This document shows positions 12,216 through 24,840 of a stretch of DNA of 64,000 bases, one piece after another. Location: positions 2,371,001 through 2,435,000 of the forward strand of contig WHVY01000002.1 of NCBI GenBank assembly GCA_022266195.1, written 5' to 3'. This DNA is from Tetranychus cinnabarinus. Taxonomy: Eukaryota; Arthropoda; Arachnida; Trombidiformes; Tetranychidae. The notes beneath the pieces are model-generated. The model was not told the DNA's origin, ran no database searches, and was given only the letters and a program-made list of their open reading frames with translations. Position numbers and translations under genes: made by a program. Within the stretch, counting starts at the first letter, position 1. Every line of letters starts with the position of its first letter.

Positions 12216-15049
12216 TCAATAACCACAACAGTCTTTACCTTGATCGAGAAGAACTATAGAGGTTTCACGTAATTTGTGCAACAAAGCTTTGATTTGATCT
12301 CGGTCAAATTCCTTATAAAGTTGGTATATTTCGGAAGAGATCACATCAGCAATTTGAAGACATTCCTGTAATCGATTTGATGAATGAAGAACTGTATATA
12401 ATAAGAAAGTTAATTGAGGAATTTTAGATTTACGAAGGCTAAACATTTGTTCTTTTCGGAAGTCATCTTCTTCTGGATCTGCTTTAGTGTCTACCATCCA
12501 ACCACCGTCAGCAAAACAGAGAACATTGTAAATTTTCTCAGCCGACAACCTAGCTTGTAAGCCTAAAATTGACTTCCATTGCTCAACTTCATGTTCATAT
12601 TGTTTGAGAGAGTGTTGATATGCGACTTTATCTGTAAATCTGTTGGATGTCGGTGGATTAGGTTCTTCAGGTTTACTATTTGTAAAGTAAGTTAACCATT
12701 CATCGAATGCTTCAATAGCATGTGAGTATGCTAAATGACAAAGATGTTCACGAATGGCATTATTAAGTCGAGGCGGAGGTTTTTTCTTTTGTCCCGCTTT
12801 CTTTCTCCACATTTTGAGGGATCCATCAATAAGATTACCGGGAAGTTTTTTCAGAGTCTTTTTGGATGAATCTGTTTTACCTGCAAGAGAAAATTGACGA
12901 AGAAGTGCATTTGATTGAAGTAATAATTCAATATAATTGACATCATCGATGGAAAGCCAATCAAGTGCGTCAATTTTTATATTGTCATCCTCTGATTCAG
13001 CAGCGACATTTGAAGGCAAGGTAGATAAATCTCCTTTCTTTATCATATCATGTTGATCAACTCTAATTGTTTCCACAACTGTTTTCGTAATACTTTGGAT
13101 ATCCAATGATGCTTCTTTAGCTGCTTTCAAAGCTAATTGTCGTTCTTTTCTATCAGTGATACATTCAAGAAGTTTGGAATAAGTTGTGACTTGACATGCT
13201 GGTGGAAGGTGAGATACATATGGAGCTACTAACTCGATCTCTTTCCAATCAATCAAGTATTTAATATATTCTTCAAGAACAGAAATGGCAAAACCTCGTC
13301 TAGAGTCGGTATCGATTAATTTTAACTCGGTGAGAAACAGAACAACATGAGCAAAGAATCGGCAAATTTGGGGTCTTATTTCATTCTCAATTGAATTGTT
13401 TCGAATCCAATCAATCATAAATTCCAAAGCCCCTTCAATATCCTCTAAGATAATCATTTTCTGCAATGCTTGGTGGCACTTTTCTTCCATAGAAATATTT
13501 TCATTTTTAAAGCAAGCATCAGCTTCACGGAAAATATCGACAAAACTTTTTAAATTACTCCAGTATTCATCGGGCAAATCAACTGAACTTCTCCTAAAAT
13601 TTTCAATAGGACCTGATCCGCGGGCAGTGACAATATTTGGCAAATAGGTATGACGAAGTTCTTGTTCAATGAGACAGTCGAGAGAGGCTCTAATAAGTAA
13701 CCAAAGTCTATCAGACCATCGAGTAAGAAGTGATAAAGCTGGCTTTAAATTACCACAAAGAGCACCAATAACTGCTGATTCATATACTGATTGATTGGTG
13801 TTATCCATTTGAGAATATTTGAAGCAAGTATATTTCCAAAGATCACGACAAGCATTACCTTGCACAACTAGCATACCTTCATCTTCAGTTAGCCCTTCCT
13901 TGAAGTTGAGATCATCAAATAAAATCCAACCATCTAAAACAGCAGCTAACCAATGATGACCAAGTTTTTCTGCTATTTCTTTGGCAAAATCCAATCTTCC
14001 AGCTCTAAGATAACGAAGAATATGCTTGAATAACCTATTTTCATCTTCTTTATCAAGATCATGCAGTGGACGGTTACTTCTGATTGGAGCATCAGGATCC
14101 ATTTCTAGACAATGTTGACTGTCAGTAATAGTCAACTGCCGATTTTTTATACTATGCAATGTATTTTCCCAGCTATGAGGTCCTTCGGAATAGAATTCCA
14201 TTTTATCACAGTACTTTTCCGAATCCATGTCTTCTTGCTCATTTCGTTCTAGCCAATCAATTACAAGTTGCATGGTTCTAGCATTGATGTCACGTTCAAA
14301 GAAAGCATCAATTACTTCTTGGTCACTCATTTTTTTATTAGCTGCATCAACCATCATATCTTCAGCGTCGGACATTTCTAGTTGAGAGTTTTCTATAAAA
14401 TAAAATTAAATGCGTTTGTAAGTAAGTAGAAATCAAAGGAAAAAAAGAGAGTTGAATATTTACCAGCACTTTTAACTCGATCTTCAAAGAGACCTCTTAT
14501 GATTCTCCATGAGTTGCGTTCGGATCGTAAAAGGGTTTCCATTCTGGGTGGTAAAGTGGTCACATCTTTAGGATCCATGGGTTGACCCGTTTTAAGTGAC
14601 ATAAGAACTGTGAGATGATCACAACACTGTTTTTCATATTCTTCAGCAAGTGTGAATAAATCCAAATCTTCATCGAGTCGTTTCTTGGATTCTAGAAACG
14701 ATTTAAATAAAGTGTAACATGGAAATACTTGTTCCCTGATTTCTGGCGTATCTTCTTGAGGCAAAAGAAATGGAGAAGTTGGTGCTAAAGGAAAAAGGAA
14801 TGGAAAGAATGCATTAGTTATCAATAGGCTTTATAAAAAAATTAGGCAAAGGAAAAACTAAATTCAAGTTTACTTACATAAAATCTGGCGAAAAGATGAT
14901 GAAAAGGTAATATTACTGAGGTCAGCTTGTCGACTAGTTGACAGAAGATTGGCATAACGACTCCGAGAAGATCTAACGGCAGGAGATTGAGCAACCATGG
15001 AGTTGTAATGACTTGAATTTAAAGAAAAGTTCATTCTACTTGTATCCAT
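12216..15049 (-). CDS. Nup107: Nup107 nucleoporin (Nup84 family), three exons
   Basis: Scaffold subunit of the Nup107-160 Y complex of the nuclear pore; it binds Nup133 and is needed for pore assembly. Exons 14878-15049, 14464-14784 and 12216-14392 join in phase to give 889 aa (human about 925). The N-terminal 60 residues are Ser/Arg-rich and low complexity, as in the family. Conserved landmarks include the run ending WENTLHSIKNRQLT, then LEMDPDAPIRSNRPLHDLDKEDE, LRAGRLDFAKEIAEKLG and the C-terminal LRETSIVLLDQGKD. The product should be almost entirely alpha-solenoid. The ATG at 15049 is chosen because it is the first in frame and sits just downstream of a DRE-like promoter motif. No anomalies seen. 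Confidence 0.95.
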
Positions 15050-15180
15050 GATGAAAGGTTATAAAAATGATCAAACTATTAATAATTAATGTCAAGAAGA
15101 ACAGATAAATTGAACAATTAAATTTTACCCGCTTTCATTAAACAAAATGTGTCTCCCAGGCTTGAAACAGATGACAATAC

Positions 15181-15188
15181 TATCGATA
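15181..15188. promoter_or_regulatory. DRE-like element TATCGATA upstream of Nup107
   Basis: A perfect palindromic TATCGATA lies 132 bp upstream of the Nup107 ATG, with a second ATCGATA 7 bp further on. In insects TATCGATA is the binding site of DREF and marks housekeeping and replication gene promoters. Use in this organism is inferred from motif and position only. Confidence 0.45.
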
Positions 15189-16272
15189 CAAACCATCGAT
15201 ACTAACAACCGCCATTTACAAAATAGTTAACAGATTCATTTAAGATTATCATTTATCATTGTAATTTAGATTAGTCTTAATTTTCCAATCAAACCCAACA
15301 AATGTTTGATTTAGAGTCCGTAAATTTACCAGGAAATTACATTAATAAAACAGTAAATTAACTAATTTCAAAAGAGCACAAAATTAATTGCATCCTTTCA
15401 ATGTTTTGAATGTTGTTGAACTATTAAGAGGCAAGGGTTTCCCAATACATTTGTTTAATCGAGTGAATAAATTTAAATGAAAAATCAAATTAATTGTTCA
15501 TCTTACCTTTGATTATGTTGGAACAGAAACAAATTAAAATGAAAAGCACAAAGTAAACAAGAGAAGAAAGAACTAAAATTAAAAGCAAACTTTAAACAAT
15601 GGTTAACACATCATCCTTAACCCATGTAAACCTGGAAAACAAGGAGCAACTCTAGTTGAAAATAAAAGCCCAACTGGAAAGGTAACAATTATTATTGTGT
15701 TAGACATTAATTTAATCTAGTAAAATACAATATTAACTTAAGCTGTGTTTGGTTAAATCATTATTAAAATGGTTTTCACTAAAGTCAACAAGACAACAAA
15801 TTGAAAGGAGCGAGTAAAAACAATGTTTAAGCCTCAATACATCAATGATCAAAAGCAACAGCAGAGGTAAAAAAAGGTTGTTTCATTTGGAGATGAAAAT
15901 GAAAAGGTAGGAAAATTGCCGATTCCAACAAAATTAACTATTTACCTTTAACTACAAAAAGACCATAACAATTGAAAAACTCAACCAATGGAAAATATTC
16001 TATTGATTTAGTCAAATGTTGAGTGAACCCAAAAACCAGAGCAATACAGTTAAACCTAACAATAACAAAAGCAAGTCAAGATCAATTATGCCTCGACATT
16101 TCAAAGAGATTCACTCTTTTCGGAAGCAAATCTTTCCATGTAATGAACAGTAATTATCCAAGAAGAATCTTTTATAATACAAATTTATTAAATTTAAATC
16201 AATACAAATGATTGGAAAACAGTGAAAATAATTTTACAAATAAAAGCTAAACCACAATCCAGTCGACACCTT
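15189..16272. other. Intergenic region between two minus-strand genes
   Basis: No supportable coding frame. TTTATT at 16184-16189 reads AATAAA on the minus strand, 84 nt past the stop of the next gene, and is its likely polyadenylation signal. Confidence 0.5.
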
Positions 16273-17044
16273 TTATCCTCTGTGTGGTAAATAATCGCGA
16301 GTGTGTTTGGTATTTATTGTTACATTACGAGAACAACATGAACCATAATATTGTCTGATATTGAAATTGACTAAAGTTTTGACCCATTCATCGCCTTCGA
16401 AAGAATACCTTCTCTCTGGAAGAGCAGCTTTGATTTTCGCCTGTAAACCCGAGTTTAAAATCATTTTTCTCCTCTTATTGAGCAAACCTCTTGTATCCTT
16501 ATGTGGACACCAGAAGTGTCTACACTCGGTTGGATGGAAGTGTCTCGAAGAAATCAAATCAACAGAAATAGAGAAAAGATCATCGCGTTCATCGTTCATA
16601 AACATTCTCGTACGAATAGCAAAGCAATCGCCTTCTTTAAAGTTAGTCATGAGAGTTTCATTTGTAACGGGACTTGTATCATATCTGTTGAATCACAGTA
16701 AATGTATTAGTTCAATGAATGTCAACCATAATCATCTTACCTGTATTCATAATCTGTATTCTCTAACCAGAAAGGGAAATCCTCTTTATGAATGTAACTG
16801 TTGAATATGTGTTTACTGGGTATTCCAGTGAACTCTGCCAGCTATAATTGTTTCAAATAGCAAATAATGTAAAATGAAAATTGAGATGTTAAGAGTGAAA
16901 ATCTAATGATCTTACCTTTCGAAACAAAAGTTGTTGTTTATATTCACAGCTATCATCTGTCCAGTCAATGACAATGTCATGATAGTCTTCATCACCCAAT
17001 TTCACTTTTATAGTTGTTTCAGTCGAATCATTGTCTTCACTCAT
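16273..17044 (-). CDS. Unrecognised 213-aa protein, three exons
   Basis: Exons 16916-17044, 16741-16841 and 16273-16684 (129, 101, 412 nt) join through short GT-AG introns in consistent phase, which argues strongly for a real gene. The N-terminal third (acidic, then KVKLGDEDYHDIVIDW and LAEFTGIPSKHIFNS) has the alternation of a ubiquitin-like or beta-grasp fold: two strands, a helix, then an aromatic-rich stretch (DFPFWLENTDYEYRYD). The C-terminal half is basic and contains ECRHFWCPHKDTRGLLNKRRK and a closing CCSRNVTINTKHTRDYLPHRG. His/Cys pairs (HFHPTECRHFWCPH) could bind metal but fit no finger I know. No signal peptide or membrane segment. An earlier TTG-initiated extension is rejected in favour of the ATG at 17044. 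Function unknown; possibly lineage-specific. Confidence 0.75.
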
Positions 17045-19348
17045 TTCAAACAGAAACCGATTAATTATCAAAGATGAATGATTTTTGTAAATGTAAACAC
17101 ATATGTCTAAGGTCTTTGTTTGGTTTTCAGTAAAGCTACAAAATGGTCAAAGCAAATGTTAACTCAAAAACCAGTTTTGACCTGCCCTGTTGCTCCATTT
17201 AAAGGTTTCCCTCAAAACCGCCGAAAACAAATTTCCTAATACAAAATGGTTAACAATAAAACTGTAAATCCAATCAAACTCCCAAAATAATATCAAGCTA
17301 AATGACTAACAATCAACAAATAACAATAAAGATAGTCTTGCAATAAAAATATTAGAAAACCCTTTTGTCTAAAAAATAAACTTTGGCTTATTTGCTAGTA
17401 AAATCATTCATCTCTGGTTATTTTGGTTTGGCTGGTTTAAACATCTGTTTTGACCAGAAAACCTAATTTTGAATGTTCGATTTTCTGTAAAAATATTCTG
17501 CAAGATTTCGAATTTCAAGATTTTAAGGCCAATATTTCATCTAGTCACTTGAACATAAGCGATGAAAAGTCCAGAGACTCGGAAAATGCTTCGAAACTCT
17601 AAAGCTATTCACTGATGAGTTTTCATCCCATCAAGTTTCATTGAAAACTAAAATTGATTTTTGTATGAAAATTTCAATTGGAAAACATTTTCTTGGTTAA
17701 AAAGGTTTCAATTGCAAGGCGATTGAGACGGACATTTACCGTCACCTAAAATTGAATGCTTTTATTTAGATGACGATTAAAGAGAAAAATAAAAGCCAAA
17801 ATTGTGTCCTAAATTTGTAAATAAAATAACCAAAAGAAGCCAAATATAGAATTTATTGAAAATTTGTGCGAGAAAAGTGTTTGAAATCCATTTGGATAAT
17901 AGAATTTGAAAGAAGGAATTAGATGAAACTATCATTTATTCAAGAGATGTTATCGTTCTTTTAGCAACTTAACAGTTTATCAATTTGAGAAAAAATTTTA
18001 TTCCTAAGATAATCTTTTCCTTATCCCATGCTATTCACCAACAGAATTCAATTGTTTTTTCCTCTTCTCCTCTCTTCCTTTTCATTTAAAGCTTGGTAAA
18101 GCAAATTCATTGTAAATCTCATCTCAACTTTAGAATTGTTTTTCACCAGTAAAAAAGGTGATTTTCAATGAAAAAATGTTATCCTTAACCATTACCAATT
18201 CATACATATAAAGTGATTTCCAGGAAAGAGATAACTTTCAATGAAACCTTAAACTCTGATGACCATTTTTATCTTCATTTTTGGGCAACTCTTTTCCATC
18301 CAATATTGGGACAAAGGTTGATATAATGTTGGCTCTGGGAGGTGAAAGGGATTTCATTGTGAGAAGCAAAATATAAATTATCAGCCAAATAGCAGTTTAA
18401 CTTTTACTAAGCTTTCAATGGAATAAACAATAAAAGGTAAAAATCATTTCTTTTTTTTTCTCTCATTTTTTTACATTTTCCAACCTTTAATCATGGTAAT
18501 CTTATTGTCAGGCAACATTTTAAATTCTTGCATTTTCTTGTCAAATGTATAATGATAATGATATTGTTATTGTTATCCAGCGGGAAATAACAGACATTTA
18601 ACTTGCTTTTCATAAACAGTCAAAGAAGAAAACATTTATTTCGATATAAACACAGCTTTAAACATGTTAGCGAATAATTTTCAAGCTTGATTGTTTAGAA
18701 TAATCATGATGGCTTTACGACACTAAATTTGAGTTTCAAGCCAAGTTCAATATTCTCAACGAATTTATCATTGTAATCTTGGTAAACTTGAGAATAGATT
18801 TTATGATAAAAGATAATAATATGTCTTGTTTAATGGTTTCATGTTTTCCTTTCGATTCGTTGATTGTTGTGACAAATTGTAATTGGAATCATTTCTGGGC
18901 ATAAAATGGTTTGATTGATTGTAAATATTTCTTTAAATGAATTTCAAAAAGTCGAGAAAATGCAATATTTATTCGAGTCAAATTATGATTATTAGTCAAT
19001 AATGATTAGTAGCCGATCAAGGTAAACGAAAAGATATCAGCCACGAAATAAAAACTATCAAAATCTCAAATCATTATGTTTCAAGCTTATTCCTGATATA
19101 AATCGCACATACTTTCGAGTCTTCAGGTCTTTACAAAATGATTTAAAGAGGGATTTATTATGCGAAATTGACCGAAGTTGCAAATTTCTTTTCTTCGAGT
19201 CCATTTGCTGGTTTGGGTTCGAATTAGCAGAAGACAGAAGTAACCTCCAAAGTGTGTCTTATCTTTCAATGCATTCACTATACCTTCAAATGAATATAAA
19301 GTTTTCTGAAAGGTCAAATAATTATTTCTGTTTCAATACAAGATTAAT
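17045..19348. other. Intergenic region before the receptor array
   Basis: About 2.3 kb of AT-rich sequence. I see no receptor fragments, RNA genes or mobile-element ends here, and no coding frame on either strand with a recognisable product. Confidence 0.5.
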
Positions 19349-19440
19349 ATTGTAAAGAAAACTTTTCTTGACAAAAATTGAATGATTGATTCAATGAATT
19401 TTGGTTACCATTGAATAAAAAAATTGAATCAATTGTCTCG
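19349..19440 (+). repeat. Distal upstream box of the receptor units (copy 1 of 9)
   Basis: A block of about 75-90 bp recurs about 220-390 bp before the start of every receptor unit. Its core reads roughly TTGTAAAGAAAATTTT, a short gap, ATGATTGATTGAATAAG, then TTTTGGTTACAATTGAATCA. Copies: 19349-19440, 21490-21563, 24501-24580, 26518-26604, 28170-28240, 28792-28876, 30566-30647, 32400-32475, 34302-34385. Its retention in front of both intact and broken copies shows that the duplicated unit includes upstream DNA. It may be a shared promoter or enhancer, or simply homologous spacer. Confidence 0.7.
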
Positions 19441-19734
19441 AAAAATGGACAAAAACCCGATTACAGACAGATCGTGAAATCAATGATTACAAATCGATAA
19501 TAATTTGAGCTGACCTTTTCTGTTTTCATGACTGTCCATTTTAACGTCCCATTGACTAGCTACATTGTATTCATATTTGCTAGTTAAACAAAAAACCATT
19601 AATTGATTGACGAAACCCTGAAACCTAATTGAATCTGGGCATCTGGGAATGGAAACTAGCTTTACGCCTTTTCTCAAAATGATTTTAACGAAGAGAAATC
19701 ATTTTCAGTGAAAACATTGAAAGTTGCAATTGAA

Positions 19735-20875
19735 ATGTTTCTACCACCAAGTCCGAATACATCCAAGAAAATAATTCTGGATGGATACATTTTACCCTCC
19801 AAATACCTTCTTGGACCAGTAGCAAAAATCTTTCTCTTGTTTACCACTGCCCTTTGCCCTGCTCTCAAAATCGTCTATTTTTCTATTTTCTCTCTCCCAT
19901 CTTGTGTTTTCACGACAAAGGTATCGACCTTTCAATGCGTTCATATCTCTTTAGCTGTAATCCTTTTGGCACTTAAAGTTTTGTTGGTTCTGTTTGGGTT
20001 TGATTTAAATCATTTTAAAAAATTCATTTCCACCATTGAATTACTATCTATTGCACCTGATTATTCCGCTGTTAAAACAATAAAACGAAATCGTCTATCG
20101 AATCTAATCATTCTTGCTGTACCATTTATCGGTAACACAATTCTTCGCATGTTTTACATGTTAACATTCAACCTTGGCGTAGCTAAAGCCACTTTGCTCA
20201 TCATTAATGAATTTTTCATCACAATTGGAACATTATTTCTTCTAAACATGATTTGCAACATTTGCATCTGTTTAAAGGCTGCTTTCAATCAGATAAACTC
20301 AGAAATCGCTGCTTTGAACAAAACATCTAAACAATTGGTCAGTTCATTCGATGAAATCAGACATTTGAGGCAAAAGTACAGTTATGCAGTGCGATCGACA
20401 AAAAATGCTGAGCAATTGTTTCGCTGCTTCATAACTCTATTTTACATTGAATACTTTTCTTTTAACATATTGAATATAGTTAGATTATTTGGACCAATGA
20501 CTAAAATTGAACCAATTTTCCTATTGGCCATACTTATCCAAACAATTCATTTGATGCTCTTGACTTATAATCTGGTTTCAGTGAACAATTTATCTCGCCA
20601 AGGATTGGAAGATTTGTATGAATTTTCATTCAAATTAAACTCACTCCATTTATATCATGAAGTAAGTTGGTAGCAGAGTCCCAATCATTACCAGATGTTA
20701 ACTTTTACTTTTCAATGTTTTCTCCTAGAATGACATCTTTATCGCTCGAATGGCATTAAGTGACGTTGGCTTTACTTTCGCCAATCTCTTTACCATAAAC
20801 AACAGTTTCATTACATCGCTATTTACCCTTTCATTAACCATTATAATTGCCTTGGCAAGTTTCATTTATCATTGA
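19735..20875 (+). CDS. Gustatory receptor-like 7TM protein 1
   Basis: Predicted seven-transmembrane chemosensory receptor of the arthropod gustatory receptor family, a ligand-gated channel in sensory neurons by family knowledge. Exon 1, 19735-20661 (309 codons), and exon 2, 20729-20875 (48 codons plus stop), give 357 aa. Six hydrophobic segments lie in exon 1 and the seventh in exon 2 (FITSLFTLSLTIIIALASF). Array signatures are ILPSKYLLG near residue 23, RQKYSYAVRSTKNAEQL near 220 and NLSRQGLEDLYEFSFKLNS before the splice. The ATG is the one conserved across the array; a GTG-initiated extension upstream is not used. AATAAA at 20909-20914. It lacks the classic insect TYhhhhhQF motif in its exact form, so the family call rests on topology, gene structure and tandem expansion. 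Confidence 0.8.
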
Positions 20876-21824
20876 GAATCAAATAATTGTAAAAGAATAT
20901 GTATTTCAATAAATGGTGATTAATCTAAAAAACCAAATGAGTTCTGAAGATTGATCGTCTAAGGAGTTGTTTTAATGTTTCAATGTTTTAATATAATTGA
21001 ATTTTTTAGCTAGTAAGCTATTTGTTAGATTGTTTAATTTGTTGAACAGTAAAGTGCTGACGATGCATCGGAAGCGTACTGTTATAACCATTTACCATTC
21101 ATCCTTTTTCATTTACCATTTGAAATACATAGTTTCAAACACTTGAGCGAAAGCGCCTCAAAATCAACCGCTTAACTCTCCAAGATCAACAGTAAAATAA
21201 ACATTTAATCATTAGTCTATAGAGGTTGTTGATTCAAAAATATCTATTTGAAAGCAAAATTTATGATCCAGGGCATCTCGATGGGTTATGGAGTAACTAC
21301 GATTTTGAGGCATTAAAGGAAATCCATACCAGTCAGGTTTTTAAGGTACAAAAATATTCACCAAAACAATTACAAAATACGGCTAATAATACATACTAAA
21401 TATAACACTCAATAGATTGTGAATTAGTGCCTAAACGCTTCTCAGTATTCTTGATATCCAGAATTATCAAGGTACAATGGCATTTGCAATGAAACAAAAA
21501 ATGATTGATTGAATAAGTTTTGGTTACAATTGAATCAAAAATATAATAATTTGTGCTTGGATATGCACAATAACTTTGATCATAGATGGATTGTAAAATG
21601 TAACAATAATAAATCGATAATAATTTAAAATTGCATTTGCTGTGCTTTCATAATTTTCCTTTAATCGCTTCATTGTATTCATAAATGATTCCTTTATTTG
21701 GTAGCTAAAATATAATTCTTTGATTGATTGACGAGTTCTGGAAATTTCATTGAAACCGAGTATTCTTTTCTGATTTTAAGACCAGAAATCAGTTTCTGTG
21801 CAAGCATCAAAAGTTAAAGTTGAA
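20876..21824. other. Spacer between receptors 1 and 2
   Basis: Contains the polyadenylation signal of receptor 1, a stretch (about 21045-21120) that aligns with spacer at 26130-26215, the distal upstream box at 21490-21563 and the proximal 5' block before the ATG. No additional coding sequence. Confidence 0.6.
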
Positions 21825-22990
21825 ATGTCTTTGCAAACAAGTCCGAATCCACCCAAACAAATGCTTCTGGACGGGTTGATTTTACCCTCAAAATACATAC
21901 TTGGCCCAGCAACCAAAATCCTTCTCTTATTTACTGCTGCTTTTTGTCCAGCTTTCCGAATCGTTTATGCTGTTATTTACTCTTTCCCACTTTGTAATTA
22001 CGCTACAAAGATATCGATCTTTGAGTGTGCTTATACCGCTTTAGAGGTAACCGCTTTGTCCCTTGCAATAGTAATGGTTCTGTTTGGCTTTAATTTGGAT
22101 TATTTAAAAAACTTCATTTCCACGATTGAATTACTACCAATTGAAAGTGAAGGCTCAACTGTTCAAACAATGAAAAAAAATCGTCGGAGGAATACAATCA
22201 TTCTCTTGTTAGCTTTTATCGGTACCATTATTGTTTGCACGGCTTACATGGAACAAGAAATTCGAAATCTTGGCCAATTCAAAGTCATTTTGCTTTTCAT
22301 TAATGAAGTTTGCATCGCATTTGGATTATTTTTCCTCCTCAACATGACATGCAATATTAGCATTTGTTTACAAGTCGCTTTCAATCAAATTAATTCCCAA
22401 ATTGCTGCTTTAAACGAAAAATCTGAAAGAGTGTTTAATTCATTCAATGAAATTAGAAATTTAAGGCAAAAGTACAGTTATGCAGTTCGGTCGACACAAA
22501 ATGCTGAGAAATTGTGTCGCTACTTCATAACATTATTTTACATTGAATACTTTTCATTCAACATTATGAATATTGTTAGATCATTTGACACAAAGACACA
22601 CATTGATCCGATCTGGCTATTTGTCATGTTGTGCCAAACAGTCCAATTGGTAATCTTGACTTACAATTTGGTCTCAGTGAGCAACTTATCTCACCAAGGA
22701 TTGGAAGATTTGTATGAGCTTTCATTCAAGTTAAACTCAATCCATTTATTTCATGAAGTAAGTCAATAAGAGAGTCAAAATCAATTTCAGCATTTAACTT
22801 TTGCTATTTATTTTTTACCTTTTAATTTTTCACTTTCTCTTAGAATGACATTTTCATCGCTCGAATGGCATTAAGTGACGTTGGCTTTACTTTCGCAAAT
22901 CTATTTACCATAAACAACAGTTTCATTACATCCATGTTTACCCTTTCATTGACCATTATAATTGCGCTGGCAAGTTTCATTTATAATTGA
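21825..22990 (+). CDS. Gustatory receptor-like 7TM protein 2
   Basis: Two exons, 21825-22757 and 22844-22990, giving 359 aa with seven hydrophobic segments. It has the array signatures ILPSKYILGPATKILLLF, RQKYSYAVRSTQNAEKL and a terminal exon starting NDIFIARMALSDVGF. Two residues depart from the array consensus: SNLSHQGLEDLYE has His for the usual Arg, and the protein ends YN rather than YH. AATAAA at 23023-23028. Closest in sequence to receptor 4 (shared FNSFNEIRNL/FNSFHEIRNL segment and KISIFEC/KISVFEC region). The inverted-repeat element begins about 200 bp after its stop and does not interrupt it. Confidence 0.8.
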
Positions 22991-23188
22991 TAACCAAAGA
23001 ATTGTAAATCAATAATAATTATAATAAATATTAAATAAGTTAAATAATATTAAATAATTCGCAAGCTGAATTGCTAAGAAACTCATTCTATTATAATGTT
23101 GGGTGCCAAACTCATTTAATGAAGTCGACTAATAAAGGGGACTTTAGCGAGGCTGTGCGATTTAATTTAGCTGTTAATCGACTAAGTA

Positions 23189-24289
23189 CAGTACACGCCA
23201 AAAGTTTAGGAATCGCGATTTTATTTCAATAACTCAGCCATTTTACTTGCAAAATTTATCAAAATTAGCACAAATATTCTCAGTATGATTAAGAATAATA
23301 TACTGAGAAATTATCATGAAAAATAAAATTAAAACATCTGTTTTCTCTATAAGTTGTAACCTCGTAAAAATAAAAGTGACAAAAGTTTAGGAATTCTCGA
23401 TTTTTTCGCTTAACCAATCAAGATAATTTCATGATTTTCTATCAGATTTTTATTCATTGGTCGATACCATATTTAGCCGATTTCGGTGAAATTTGCATTA
23501 GTTTTTCAAAGAAAATTTGCAAATTTAATTTAACATGGGCTTCTATGGGAAAAGAGGCTGTTCATGAACTTATTCACGATTTGCAAAGCCAATTTGAGGT
23601 CAAAAATTTCGTGAATAGTCTTAGATCGTAGCTAATTTGAAGATAGTCAAGCCCTCAAAAAATCATGAATATCAAACTACGATTGCAATGCATATTATCC
23701 CCATCTTACGGTAACAAAGTAGCCTAATAGGCTTTTCAATGTTAAAGAACAAGAAGTAAAACTTTTTTTTCGAAAAAGAATTATAAACATTGCAATCGTA
23801 GTTTGATATTCATGATTTTTTGAGGGCTTGACTATCTTCAAATTAGCTACGATCTAAGACTATTCACGAAATTTTTGACCTCAAATTGGCTTTGCAAATC
23901 GTGAATAAGTTCATGAACAGCCTCTTTTCCCATAGAAGCCCATGTTAAATTAAATTTGCAAATTTTCTTTGAAAAACTAATGCAAATTTCACCGAAATCG
24001 GCTAAATATGGTATCGACCAATGAATAAAAATCTGATAGAAAATCATGAAATTATCTTGATTGGTTAAGCGAAAAAATCGAGAATTCCTAAACTTTTGTC
24101 ACTTTTATTTTTACGAGGTTACAACTTATAGAGAAAACAGATGTTTTAATTTTATTTTTCATGATAATTTCTCAGTATATTATTCTTAATCATACTGAGA
24201 ATATTTGCGCTAATTTTGATAAATTTTGCAAGTAAAATGGCTGAGTTATTGAAATAAAATCGCGATTCCTAAACTTTTGGCGTGTACTG
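23189..24289. mobile_element. Fold-back transposon with IR/DR-like ends, TA target duplication
   Basis: Two 502-bp arms, 23189-23690 and 23788-24289, are near-perfect inverted repeats (I noticed one mismatch) around a 97-bp spacer. Ends read CAGTACACGCC...GGCGTGTACTG and are bounded by TA on both sides (23187-23188, 24290-24291), as in the Tc1/mariner superfamily. Within each arm the terminal motif AAAAGTTTAGGAAT recurs about 180 bp inward (23381 onward, mirrored near 24085), the layout of IR/DR-type Tc1 elements whose transposase binds two direct repeats per end. It has no transposase; the identical 66-codon frames in the two arms are mirror images without a recognised domain. It is thus a non-autonomous, probably young insertion. 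A transcript through it would form a 500-bp hairpin. Confidence 0.9.
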
Positions 24290-24291
24290 TA

Positions 24292-24840
24292 TTAAATTTT
24301 GTTTGAGGAAATTTCATATTCTGTCGCTATATACAGCGACAGTATTTTCCAGTAGCTTATATTAAGCTTTGTAAATTAGGTTATTGAAGAATCACCAGTT
24401 CAGGGTTAGGCAATAAATGCATAAATGCGATTGTAGTTTAACCTTGATTCTAGGTTCAACTTTAGTCGATAATTTTGCTATTCGCAATATAAGATGAATA
24501 TTATAAAGAAAATTTTTGTTAACAAAAGCGATTCAATACAATTTTGCTACAATGGAATCATAAATTGCATAATTTGCGTGACAATAAAATTGTAGACAAA
24601 TAGTGAAATCGATACTTTTCGGAACTGAACTTTTTTGTTTTTCATTATTCTCCTTGGTCTGTTGCATTGAAAAGCTATGGCACCCATATTTGTTAAGCAA
24701 ACATAAATCAATGATTGATTGACAAATTATGAAATCTCAATCAAACTGGGCAAAGCACGAATTTTGTCCTAGCATTACACCTTTTCTGCTTTTAAGAACA
24801 GCAACCATTTTTCGTGCTAACATTGAAAGTTGAGTTTGCA
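24292..24840. other. Spacer between the transposon and receptor 3
   Basis: Begins with the right half of the transposon insertion site, followed by the distal upstream box at 24501-24580 and the proximal block (ACACCTTTTCTGC near 24776) before the ATG. No coding sequence. Confidence 0.6.

Noticed and set aside
19708..19734. N-terminal extensions upstream of the receptor ATGs
   Set aside because: Extensions begin with non-ATG codons in most units and are not conserved as protein; the common ATG about 27 nt downstream aligns across the array.
23431..24047. Two identical 66-codon frames on opposite strands
   Set aside because: They are mirror images inside the arms of the fold-back element and match no transposase or other domain; a by-product of the palindrome.
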